Of a stretch of 64,000 nt of DNA, positions 24,763 to 34,817 are shown piece by piece; the stretch's first letter is position 1, and every line of letters starts with the position of its first letter. Both the position numbers and the translations under genes were made by a program. Location: positions 16,891,451 through 16,955,450 of the forward strand of contig JANAVB010003400.1 of NCBI GenBank assembly GCA_029216955.1, given 5' to 3'. This stretch comes from Iris pallida. Lineage: Eukaryota > Streptophyta > Magnoliopsida > Asparagales > Iridaceae. The notes under the pieces are model-generated. The model saw only the letters and a program-made list of their open reading frames with translations. It had not been told where the DNA came from and did not search any database.

Positions 24763-25056
24763 CACGTCCACATTACCTCTGAGTTGCTCCTCTACACCCT
24801 GCAAAGCGAAATCTTACACTACGTAGGATTGTGCTACTTATCATGTTTACCATGTCCACATTACATCTGAGTAAACATCCCATACAGACAACCCCTGCGT
24901 TGCTGTACATCGATCGCAGAACTTTCATGTCCATATTACCTCTGAGTAGTTCCGCGTATCCCTCAAGAGTCACTCCTACCACGTCCATAACACCTCTGAG
25001 TAGGAAGATTTTGTCATTTGAACCCCATATTTGCCACGTCCACATTACCTCTGAGC
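24763..25056 (+). repeat. Five dispersed copies of a 21-bp motif
   Basis: Variants of ca(c/t)gtccacattacctctgag start at 24763, 24850, 24926, 24980 and 25035 (spacing 87, 76, 54, 55 bp). They lie between the pol stop and the 3' end of the antisense gene. No coding potential is apparent. Confidence 0.75.
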
Positions 25057-25175
25057 AAACATGTCGGTCCTCTCAAACTTATTATCTGTACCTAAAAACC
25101 AAGGTGCGCAAAAGATAATAGGTCCACACAAATCACTAGTTCATGACAGTAAAGATGAACACACCAAAAAATTCT

Positions 25176-25181
25176 TTATTT
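25176..25181 (-). terminator. Poly(A) signal AATAAA of antisense gene
   Basis: tttatt on the + strand reads AATAAA on the - strand, about 145 nt beyond the stop of the antisense gene at 25326. Position and strand suit a 3' untranslated region. Confidence 0.55.
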
Positions 25182-25325
25182 TGCATTCAAAAGTAAAGGA
25201 TTACATCCCCAGCAAAGTTGCCAAAAAATAAAAAAAATAACAAAAAAGAGACTACAATCCCTAAGCATCACTGGGATTGGCAGAAAGCTCTTCGATCCGA
25301 TGCTTCAAGTCTTCAGCCCGAGTCT

Positions 25326-26621
25326 TCACAGTTGCCAAGACTGGCGTTCATCTTCTTGACGTATCACCTCCATAGCCTCAGGAGCAGTATCATTCTCGTA
25401 CTTAGCGTCCAACTCTTGCCGCTGGCAGATCAGAGAAAGAATATGGCGGGTAACAGCTGCTTCTTCCTCCTTGGACGATACGTGCTCAGCCTGGGCTCGC
25501 TCAGCATCTAACAAACGTTGGGCTCGTTGGTCTTCAAGCAGGCGAATCGTGGCAGTGACATCCGCTATATTAGCATCCAATGAGGCCCGCAGCTCTATCT
25601 TCTCCTGCGTAGACTGAGATAGTCTCTCCACCGTAGCCTCAGCTTTGGCCACCTCGCGATCCCAGATGGTCACTGTGGCCTGATAAGACGACTCAACTTC
25701 AGCTATCAATTTCTCTTTTTCTGTTTCTATCAGAGCAGAAAAGTCATTTCGCCGAATACTCTAAAGTTCGGAAAGATGCTAGTCGAGCTCAGCCACCGAC
25801 GCATCCAGAATCTCGGCCATACGATCATGGCCCCGGTGGGAACGTATCAGACCAATGTAAGGGAGAGCCATGGCTTTCGACATCGTAAAACTTCCGTTCG
25901 CATTCAACACTGCCGATACGCCTTTCTGCAACATCTTATACACCGTCTCAACGATAATCTACACATACTCGTCCGCATCAGCCAATACTTGAGGCGTCAT
26001 GGCAGGAGTTGGAGGAGCTACTATGGACAGCGGACCTGAAGAAGACCCACCAGCCTCAATCCGCAAGGATGAAACTTCAACATCGACGGACCCTCCCTCG
26101 TCAGGGACTTGAACTTCGACGCTAGCCCGAGGAGCCAAGATGGCAGAAGAAGCCGAATGGGGTATCGATATCGTCCCCCAAGTAGGAGGAGCAACATAGG
26201 GTTCTTGCACCAGCAAACCCTTACCCTTTTTAGTCTCTGAGGGACCATCAATATCTGGGGTTGTCTCCTCCGCCACCAAGATACCACCTGAAGCCAGCAC
26301 AGGGCCTTCCTCCTCCGACAAGATAGCAGGATCAGCACCCGCTTCCTGACTCGGCATTTCCTCTAGAGTCAAACTCGGCAGACGAGTCTTTCCTCCCTTA
26401 TCAAATCCCTCCACTGGAATAGAGCCTATCAATACCTCCTGGACGACAGCCAGCTCGGCCTCCACTGCTAGGTCTGGGGTAGGACTCGGCAACGGTGTAT
26501 CCGACCTCCCTTCATCATGACGAGGAGAGGAATCAACCCTTTCCTTTATTACAACCGCGCCTGTTACACCTACGACAGGCTCAGGGACCTCTGGAGGAAC
26601 GTCATCAAAAGAAGACGAACT
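25326..26621 (-). pseudogene. Antisense gene exon 3, distal part with coiled coil
   Basis: One reading frame from 26621 down to the stop at 25326. The first part is rich in Pro, Ser, Glu and Gly (PSPTPDLAVEAELAVVQEV and on). Three TAG stops at about 25957, 25780 and 25762 fit CAG-to-TAG. The last 127 residues are heptad-like and charged (VERLSQSTQEKIELRASLDA, then RLLEDQRAQRLLDAERAQAE), a likely coiled coil for self-association. The upstream end joins 34477 across TEK-2. Confidence 0.7.
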
Positions 26622-26626
26622 CCATC
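26622..26626. repeat. Target site duplication ccatc (left) of TEK-2
   Basis: ccatc at 26622-26626 and 34477-34481. Excision with one copy leaves the antisense exon 3 frame open across the join. Confidence 0.95.
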
Positions 26627-29600
26627 TGTCACGCCCCAGAACCAGAATACTGAAGAGCGGGGGAATGACTCAGCCAGCTACGTATTACGGGTAGATGAAT
26701 ACCGTATAATACGATCAATGTTGTCTAAAAGACAAGGGGGTGCATACTACATGAAAGTCTTACTATGGTCACTTCACATCTATTGTCTCAATCATTCGAA
26801 TAAGAAACAGTAATAGAGAACATGTAAGATAAAGCAGTAAGGCGTCCCAAACGCTCTATCAAAATGTTCTTGATATCTGGCTTTACAAAACATAGCCAGA
26901 TTGATGTAGCAAAAGTATACACAATTGTTATCAGCTGCAACCTGACTTTAGTTACAATTATGTAAAAGGTAAGTACGAGACGATCCGACTAACATGTCGG
27001 TGCCAAACGGCAAAGTATAAAGTAGATAACAAAACGAGCGGGGAAGTAAGAAACCCACTCGAGTCCTCCTGCGATCATCCCTCTAGTGTTGACCATCTTG
27101 GAGGTAGAAGTAAGCTGAGTCCTCGGGAACCGGCTCTAAATCTGGCCATGCAAAACCAGAGAGGTTAGACCTCTAATAGCAAGTACCACAAGGAAGCACG
27201 ACATGAGAACTAAAATCAGTAATATGAAATATGATAAATAGATCTCTGCTTGCTACTAGGATTCACATAACATCACGACACTTCGAACCAACCTCCCAAC
27301 CAAACAAGGACAGAAGTTGGCCCGTCATGTCCTGACATTCTGATCATCCCAGTTAAGTAACAGAGTAGGTACAGTACACAAACAAATCATCTTGAACGGC
27401 CAATCAACTACTACGGCTTGCTATTGTGAGTCCCAAGTTATCCTGGAATTTATGCAATAGGGATTCCTCAGTTCTTACTATGTGCAAGCAAGGCTAGTCT
27501 ATCCAATCAATCAATTGCGCCAATCATGTAGTTAGACAAGTCCCAGCGGGACGCCCGCCGTTAATATAGCATGTACAATAATATAAGCAGATACTGTTCC
27601 CTGCCCGTGTGACAGATTTACAGTATCTGTGGGAACCAGCCGGCCCGTCGGACACTTAATAGTCCCAAGGGGGCTGCCATGTAAGAACTCGGGAATCCAT
27701 TCTCTCCATGCCATCATTATTTTATTTAACTTAATAGTCTCTACGTTGAGTGAAGTTCCATGCCGTGGATCATGGTCATTCAAATGAGTACTTTCGTACG
27801 GGGTACGATATGCGCAACTCTACAACGATACCCGTGCGGCTAGGTTGTAGGTTTTACATAGCGTGATGCAACAATCAAATCTGACCAAGGAGTAATCATG
27901 CCTTGACCATAAAGTACACATGCTATTTTTGTAAGATAGATAAATAACTAAATAAATAAATAATTTGAAGCCTGCATGTGCCTGTATGCCAATATTCGGG
28001 ATTGGCTAATCGAGTACAATAGTTCATTACATGAACGTGTCTCATTCATTTCATTTAATAAGACGACTAGCCAGTCTCTTAGTTCCAACTAGGAACGCAT
28101 GATCAATTTTAGTCAAGATAACCATTATCATCAATGGTGACAAGGCATGAAAGTCAAATAGTATTCAGTGGAGTCGAGTCTACGACTCTCAGGGTTTAAT
28201 TCCAGTCAATCGGGGTATCTATAGCTCAATTTACGACACATGGTACATCCCACGTAACAATCTATATTTAACAGAAATATCAACATATCATGATTATATC
28301 AAGTTTATGAAAAAAGGCGTAAGGATATAAAATGGACGTTAAACATCTAATAAGATATCAATATACAGGGCTATAGAAGATCCAGGGTAAGCAGGCTACT
28401 CTCATGTCAGCCTACGCTCATGTCAGCGTACGCTCAGGTCAAGCTACGCTCAAGCCAGCGTACGCTCAGGTCAAGCTAGCGTATGGACTCCATACGACTC
28501 CTCTCTATCCAAGCCAGCGTATGCAAGTCATACGCTTCCAAAAGGCAGCGTATGAACTCCATACGACTCCTGACCATCCAAGTCAGCATATGTAAGTCAT
28601 ACGCTCCCAAAAGGTAGCGTATGAACTCCATACGACTCCTGACCATCCAAGTCAGCGTATGCATGTCATACGCTCCCAAAAGGTAGCGTATGAACTCCAT
28701 ACGACTCTTGACCATCCAAGTCAGCATATGCATGTCATACGCTCCCAAAAGGTAGCGTATGAACTCCATACAACTCCTGACCATCCAAGTCAGCGCTCCC
28801 AAAAGGTAGCGTATGCAAGACACACGCTACCTAAAAAGGCAGCGTATGGACTCCATACTGCGCTGCGCTAAAGAGCGCACACAGCTCAGTGACGCAAGCT
28901 AAAAAGCTAGCATACACTGCTCACTGTCTTCTCCAAACAGCAAGAACTCCATGGTTGCACCCTAAAGTTTCAAAAAGTCCATAACTTGGTCAAAATAAGT
29001 CCAAATCCAACTTTGCAAAGGTCAAAATTGGGTAGAATAAAATCCTCTACAACATGGAACCATCAAAACTTGAAAACACAGAAGTTTAATAGATCAAAAC
29101 CCTCAAAATCCAAAAATAACTCATATCTAGATCTACAAAGATTAAGACTTCGAAATGAAAAATGTCAAGTTCTAAACTCTCTTAGAATCACGAGGAAAAG
29201 AGAATAGAGCCATAAAAATGGGTCCTCATGAAGAAGCAAGATGTACTTGCCTATGGGTTTGGTAGGTGGAGAGAGTAATGAAGAAGAAGAAGAAGAGGAG
29301 TAATGGTGAGAATGAGTAATAAGGAGAGAGAATGGAGAGGGTGGCTTTAAATATGGAAGGGGTGGTAGGTGCGAGCTAATGGGCCGGGTCCAATGGGTCG
29401 GGTTGTAGGGGATCCAACCAAGGCCATCCCGAACCCAAAGCCTAGCTAAAGCAGAGAATAAAAGCATGAAATAAAGTGCAGAAATAAAATTGCAGAAATA
29501 TAATTGTAGGAAATAAATTAACATGAATTAAAGAAAATTAAATACAGGATAATACATGATAACTATTAAATAAATACATAATAAATACTAAATAAATACA

Positions 29601-29650
29601 CATGAGTTGTACATGTATAAAAATATGTATTTTAGGAACAGGGAGTGACA
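26627..29650 (-). repeat. TEK-2 3' LTR (left copy)
   Basis: Plus-strand ends TGTCACGCCCC and GGGAGTGACA; 3024 bp. Contains a 69-bp tandem array (28404-28850) and, further right, a TTC/GAA-rich stretch (about 29275-29330). Confidence 0.92.
28404..28850. repeat. 69-bp tandem repeat array in TEK-2 left LTR
   Basis: The tgaccatccaagtcagc block recurs at 28571, 28640, 28709 and 28778, exactly 69 bp apart, with partial units on both sides. Each unit carries the mutually complementary words agcgtatg and catacgct. Because 69 is divisible by 3, both strands show long repetitive open frames that are by-products. Confidence 0.9.
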
Positions 29651-29666
29651 TCTCTACCCTCCTTAG
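29651..29666 (-). promoter_or_regulatory. Polypurine tract of TEK-2
   Basis: On the - strand ctaaggagggtagaga abuts the LTR start TGTCACTCCC. Upstream of it (- strand) is gaaattccgaggacgg, the conserved chromovirus 3' motif. V has an almost identical tract. Confidence 0.85.
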
Positions 29667-29818
29667 AAAAATTCCGTCCTCGGAATTTCAAATCTAAACA
29701 GGATAGGAATATCAAAACTAAACTAATCTAGGTACAAGCAATTCAATCAAGTAATCATTTTACAATATCCATAGCAAGTAACATATCTATATTTAACAAT
29801 CTACGGTATTAAGCAATT

Positions 29819-31417
29819 CTACCCATAAGGTGATAAGCATGAGGAATCAAGGCAATCAAGGTACACAGAAAAAGATATACCTTGTGAGTCAAACAGATGT
29901 GGATACCTTGATCGGATATCATCCTCACGTTCCCACGTTGACTCTCCCAAAGAGTGATGACCCCAAGCAACCCGGACAAGGTTAATTGTTCGGTTCTTGA
30001 GTATCTTCTCTCTTCGGTCCAAGATGGACACAGGCTGTTCCTCGTAAGACAGGTTGGTACCAACAACCAGTTCTGAATGATCGAGGATATAGCTGGGGTC
30101 CGATACATACCTTCGCAATTAAGATACATGAAACACGTCATGCACCTCTCGTAACGAAGGTGGAAGGGACAAACGATAAGCAACATCGCCTACCCTATCA
30201 AGAATAACAATTGGGCCTACGTATCGTGGGCTCAACTTCCCACGAACGCCAAATCTAAGGATCCCACGGGTAGGAGAGATCCGCAAGAACACGTGGTCCC
30301 CAACAGAAAACTCTAGCGGCCTACGATGCTGGTCCGCCCAATGACGATGCCGATCCTGCGCAACACGAAGTCGCTCTCTAATTCCTTTAATCACTTCAAC
30401 TGTCTGAACAATTATTTCTGGGCCTAACATCTTCCTCTCCCCGATATCATCCCATGCTAGTGGCGACCTACACTTCTTACCATATAATGCTTCAAATGGC
30501 GCCATCTGGATACTGGCTTGATAACTGTTGTTGTAAGAAAACTCAACTAAGTGCAGGTGGCTTTTCCAAGATCCTCCAAAATCCAGAGTGTAAGCTCGCA
30601 ACATATCTTCCAAAGTCTGAATTGTCCTTTCTGATTGCCCGTCCATCTGCGGATGGTAAGCCGTGCTAAATCTTAACTTGGTACCCAGACTATAATGCAA
30701 GCTCTTCCAGAAATGCGATGTGAAACGGGTATCTCTGTCTGACACAATACTGATAGGGACTCCATGCTGCCTGACTATCTGTTGTATGTACAACTCTGCC
30801 AACTTTTCTGTAGATTGTCCTACTCTGAAAGGAAGAAAGTGTGCTACCTTAGTAAGCCGATCTACTATCACCCAAATAGCATCCTTACCACTTGGTGATC
30901 TCGGTAAACCAGTCACAAAGTCCATTGTAATATGCTCCCATTTTCATTTTGGGATGGGAAGCGGTTACAATAACCCAGCTGGCCTCTACTGTTCTGCCTT
31001 TACTTGCTGACATATCAAGCAACGGAAAACAAACCTAGCTATCTCCCTCTTCATCCCGTTCCACCAGAAGTGCTGCTTGATATCTTGGTACATCTTGGTC
31101 CCTCCAGGATGTATAGAATACTGAGAACTGTGAGCTTCTGTCATAACTTCCTGTCTGATATCTCCACTAGGTACACATAGACGTGATCCAAACCTAAGCG
31201 TACCATCTTTATGAATTTGCATCTCCTTTCTGAGTTCTGACTCACATTCTGTCCTAAGCTTCTGAATCCTTGGGTCTTGTGCCTGAGCTGCCTTGATCCT
31301 GCCTACCAAGTCGGATTGAACTTGTAGACTCGCCAGAATTCCTACATCACTAGGAAGTATAACTTCAATGCCCATCTTCTGAAGGTCTTCTAAGATGTGC
31401 TTCTGCGTTGTCAACAT
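29819..31417 (-). pseudogene. TEK-2 integrase with chromodomain
   Basis: A single frame on the - strand from 31417 to 29819. Zinc-binding part: AHSSQYSIHPG and RCLICQQVKAE. Stops follow near 30985, 30967 and 30945. The core 30925-30119 keeps all three acidic residues (ITMDFVTGLP, SDRDTRFTSHFW, DGQSERTIQTLEDML). A TAA at 30116-30118, explicable as CAA, precedes LRRYVSDPSYILDHSEL and the chromodomain (QPVSILDRREKILKNRTINL, then [19 protein letters not shown]). The amino end is truncated by the internal deletion. It is better preserved than the other integrases in the window. Confidence 0.92.
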
Positions 31418-31420
31418 AAA

Positions 31421-34400
31421 TGCGCCGCCCCAGAACCAGAATACTGGAGAGCGGGGGAATGACTCAGCCAGCTACGTATTACGGGTAGATGAATACCGTA
31501 TAATACGATCAATGCTGTCTAAAAGACAAGGGGTACATACTACATGAAAGTCTTACTATGGTCACTTCACATCTATTGTCTCAATCATTCGAACAAGAAA
31601 CAGTAATAGAGAACATATAAGATAAAGCAGTAAGGCATCCCAAACGCTCTGTCAAAATGTTCTTGATATCTGGCTTTACAAAACATAGCCAGATTGATGT
31701 AGCAAAAGTATACACAATTGTTATCAGCTGCAGCCTGACTTTAGTTACAATTATGTAAAAAGTAAGTACGAGACGATCCGACTAATATGTCGGTGCCAAA
31801 CGGTAAAGTATAAAGTAGATAACAAAACGAGCGGGGAAGTAAGAAACCCACTCGAGTCCTCCTGCGATCATCCCTCTAGTGTTGACCATCTTGGAGGTAG
31901 AAGTAAGCTGAGTCCTCGGGAACCGGCTCTAAATCTGGCCATGCAAAACCAGAGAGGTTAGACCTCTAATAGCAAGTACCACAAGGAAGCACGACATGAG
32001 AACTAAAACCAGTAATATGAAATATGATAAATAGATCTCTGCTTGCTACTAGGATTCACATAACATCACGACACTTCGAACCAACCTCCCAACCAAACAA
32101 GGACAGAAGTTGGCCCGTCATGTCCTGACATTCTGATCATCCCAGTTAAGTAATAGAGTAGGTACAGTACACAAACAAATCATCTTGAACGGCCAATCAA
32201 CTACTACGGCTTGCTATTGTGAGTCCCAAGTTATCCTGGAATTTATGCAATAGGGATTTCTCAGTTCTTACTATGTGCAAGCAAGGCTAGTCTATCCAAT
32301 CAATCAATTACGCCAATCATGTAGTTAGACGAGTCCCAGCGGGACGCCCGCCGTTAATATAGCATGTACAATAATATAAGCAGATACTGTTCCCTGCCCG
32401 TGTGACAGATTTACAGTATCTGTGGGAACCAGCCGGCCCGTCGGGCACTTAATAGTCCCAAGGGGGCTGCCATGTAAGAACTCGGGAATCCATTCTCTCC
32501 ATGCCATCATTATTTTATTTAACTTAATAGTCTCTACGTTGAGTGAAGTTCCATGCCGTGGATCATGGTCATTCAAATGAGTACTTTCGTACGGGGTACG
32601 ATATGCGTAACTCTACAATGATACCCGTGCGGCTAGGTTATAGGTTTTACATAGCGTGATACAACAATCAAATCTGACCACGAAGTAATCATGCCTTGAC
32701 CATAAAGTACACATGCTATTTTTGTAAGATAGATAAATAACTAAATAAATAAATAATTTGAAGCCTGCATGTGCCTGTATGCCAATATTCGGGATTGGCT
32801 AATCGAGTACAATAGTTCATTACATGAACGTGTCTCATTCATTTTATTCAATAAGACGACTAGCCAGTCTCTTAGTTCCAACTAGGAACGCATGATCAAT
32901 TTTAGTCAAGATAACCATTATCATCAATGGTGACAAGGCATGAAAGTCAAATAGTATTCAGTGGAGTCGAGTCTACGACTCTCAGGGTTTAATTCCAGTC
33001 AATCGGGGTATCTATAGCTCAATTTACGACACATGGTACATCCCATGTAACAATCTATATTTAACAGAAATATCAACATATCATGATTATATCAAGTTTA
33101 TGCAAAAAGGCGTAAGGATATAAAATGGACGTTAAACATCTAATAAGATATCAATATACAGGGCTATAGAAGATCCAGGGTAAGCAGGCTACTCTCATGT
33201 CAGCCTACGCTCATGTCAGCGTACGCTCAGGTCAAGCTACGCTCAAGCCAGCGTACGCTCAGGTCAAGCTAGCGTATGGACTCCATACGACTCCTCTCTA
33301 TCCAAGCCAGCGTACGCAAGTCATACGCTTCCAAAAGGCAGCGTATGAACTCCATACGACTCCTGACCATCCACGTCAGCGTATGTAAGTCATACGCTCC
33401 CAAAAGGTAGCGTATGAACTCCATACGACTCCTGACCATCCAAGTCAGCGTATGCATGTCATACACTCCCAAAAGGTAGCGTATGAACTCCATACGACTC
33501 CTGACCATCCAAGTCAGCGTATGCATGTCATACGCTCCCAAAAGGTAGCGTATGAACTTCATATGACTCCTGACCATCCAAGTCAGCGCTCCCAAAAGGT
33601 AGCGTATGCAAGACACACGCTACCTAAAAAGGCAGCGTATGCAAGACACACGCTACTTAAAAAGGCAGCGTATGGACTCCATACTGCGCTGCGCTAAAGA
33701 GCACGCACAGCTCAGTGACGTAAGCTAAAAAGCTAGCATACACTGCTCACTGTCTTCTCCAAACAGCAAGAACTCCATGGTTGCACCCTAAAGTTTCAAA
33801 AAGTCCATAACTTGGTCAAAATAAGTCCGAATCCAACTTTGCAAAGGTCAAAATTGGGTAGAATGAAATCCTCTACAACATGGAACTATCAAAACTTGAA
33901 AACACAGAAGTTTAATAGATCAAAACCCCCAAAATCCAAAAATAACTTATATCTAGATTTACAAAGATTAAGACTTCGAAATAAAAAATGTCAAGTTCTA
34001 AACTCTCTTAGAATCACGAGGGAAAGAGAATGGAGCCATAAAAATGGGTCCTCATGAAAAAGCAAGATGTACTTGCCTATGGGTTTGGTAGGTGGAGAGA
34101 GTAATGAAGAAGAAGAAGAAGAAGAGTAATGGTGAGAATGAGTAATGAGGAGAGAGAATGGAGAGGGTGGCTTTAAATATGGAAGGGGTGGTAGGTGGGA
34201 GCTAATGGGCCGGGTCCAATGGGTCGGGTTGTAGGGGATCCAACCAAGGCCAACCCGAACCCAAAGCCTAGCTAAAGCAGAGAATAAAAGCATAAAATAA
34301 AGTGCAGAAATAAAATTACAGAAATATAATTGCAGGAAATAAATTAACATGAATTAAAGGAAATTAAATACAGGATAATACATGATAACTATTAAATAAA

Positions 34401-34476
34401 TACATAATAAATACTAAATAAATACACATGAGTTGTACATGTATAAAAATACGTATTTTAGGAACGGGGAGTGACA
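31421..34476 (-). repeat. TEK-2 5' LTR (right copy)
   Basis: 3056 bp, 32 bp longer than the left copy, mostly because one 33-bp unit (cagcgtatgcaagacacacg and on) is present twice near 33600-33670. It ends in GTGACA at 34476. Confidence 0.92.
33197..33690. repeat. 69-bp tandem repeat array in TEK-2 right LTR
   Basis: Same array as at 28404-28850 with point differences, plus one extra 33-bp unit at its right end. Confidence 0.9.
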
Positions 34477-34752
34477 CCATCCCTCTTTCTCGTTCGGAAG
34501 CACAGCTTTTGCTGGAACCTCGATACCCGAGTCCCCTACGACAGCTTGTACTATCCCGGGAACAGCTGCACCTTCAACCTCCCCTTCAGCACCGTCCGGA
34601 GATACTAAAATCTCCACAAAAGTCACATCATCAGGGTTCTCCTCCACGGGAGATATCACAATCGGCGGAATGCGCTCATCAGATGAGCCCACCACCAACT
34701 TTGGTCTGCTAGCACCCGGTTTCGAAGCTCGGGGTCTCCTCTTCAGCGGCTC
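34477..34752 (-). pseudogene. Antisense gene exon 3, proximal part
   Basis: Open from the acceptor site at 34752 (EPLKRRPRASKPGASRPKLV) to the TEK-2 insertion at 34477, ending in LPNEKEGW. A basic, likely nuclear-localising stretch is followed by an acidic one. It joins 26621 in frame when TEK-2 and one ccatc are removed. Confidence 0.7.
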
Positions 34753-34817
34753 CTACAAAAAGAAAGCATATGTCACAAGAATGGTAGAAAAAACCAGACT
34801 ATGTGGGACGTCCTTAC
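34753..34817 (-). other. 65-bp intron of antisense gene
   Basis: Donor AAG|GTAAGGA at 34818/34817 and acceptor CTTTCTTTTTGTAG|GAG at 34753/34752 on the - strand, with a pyrimidine-rich tract. Splicing joins ...STESAPVK to EPLKRRP... in phase 0; reading through instead meets a stop. 65 bp is near the short end for plant introns. Confidence 0.7.

Larger units (their letters stand above)
26627..34476 (-). mobile_element. TEK-2: internally deleted chromodomain Ty3-gypsy element
   Basis: Two LTRs (26627-29650, 31421-34476), nearly identical by eye, in - orientation, flanked by ccatc. The internal region is only 1770 bp and holds integrase with chromodomain and the polypurine tract. Primer site, gag, protease, RT and RNase H are gone: the right LTR passes directly into the region upstream of integrase. 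The LTR end there reads tgcgccgcccc in place of tgtcacgcccc, so the deletion touched the LTR terminus. High LTR similarity suggests a recent insertion relative to TAT-1. Confidence 0.92.
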
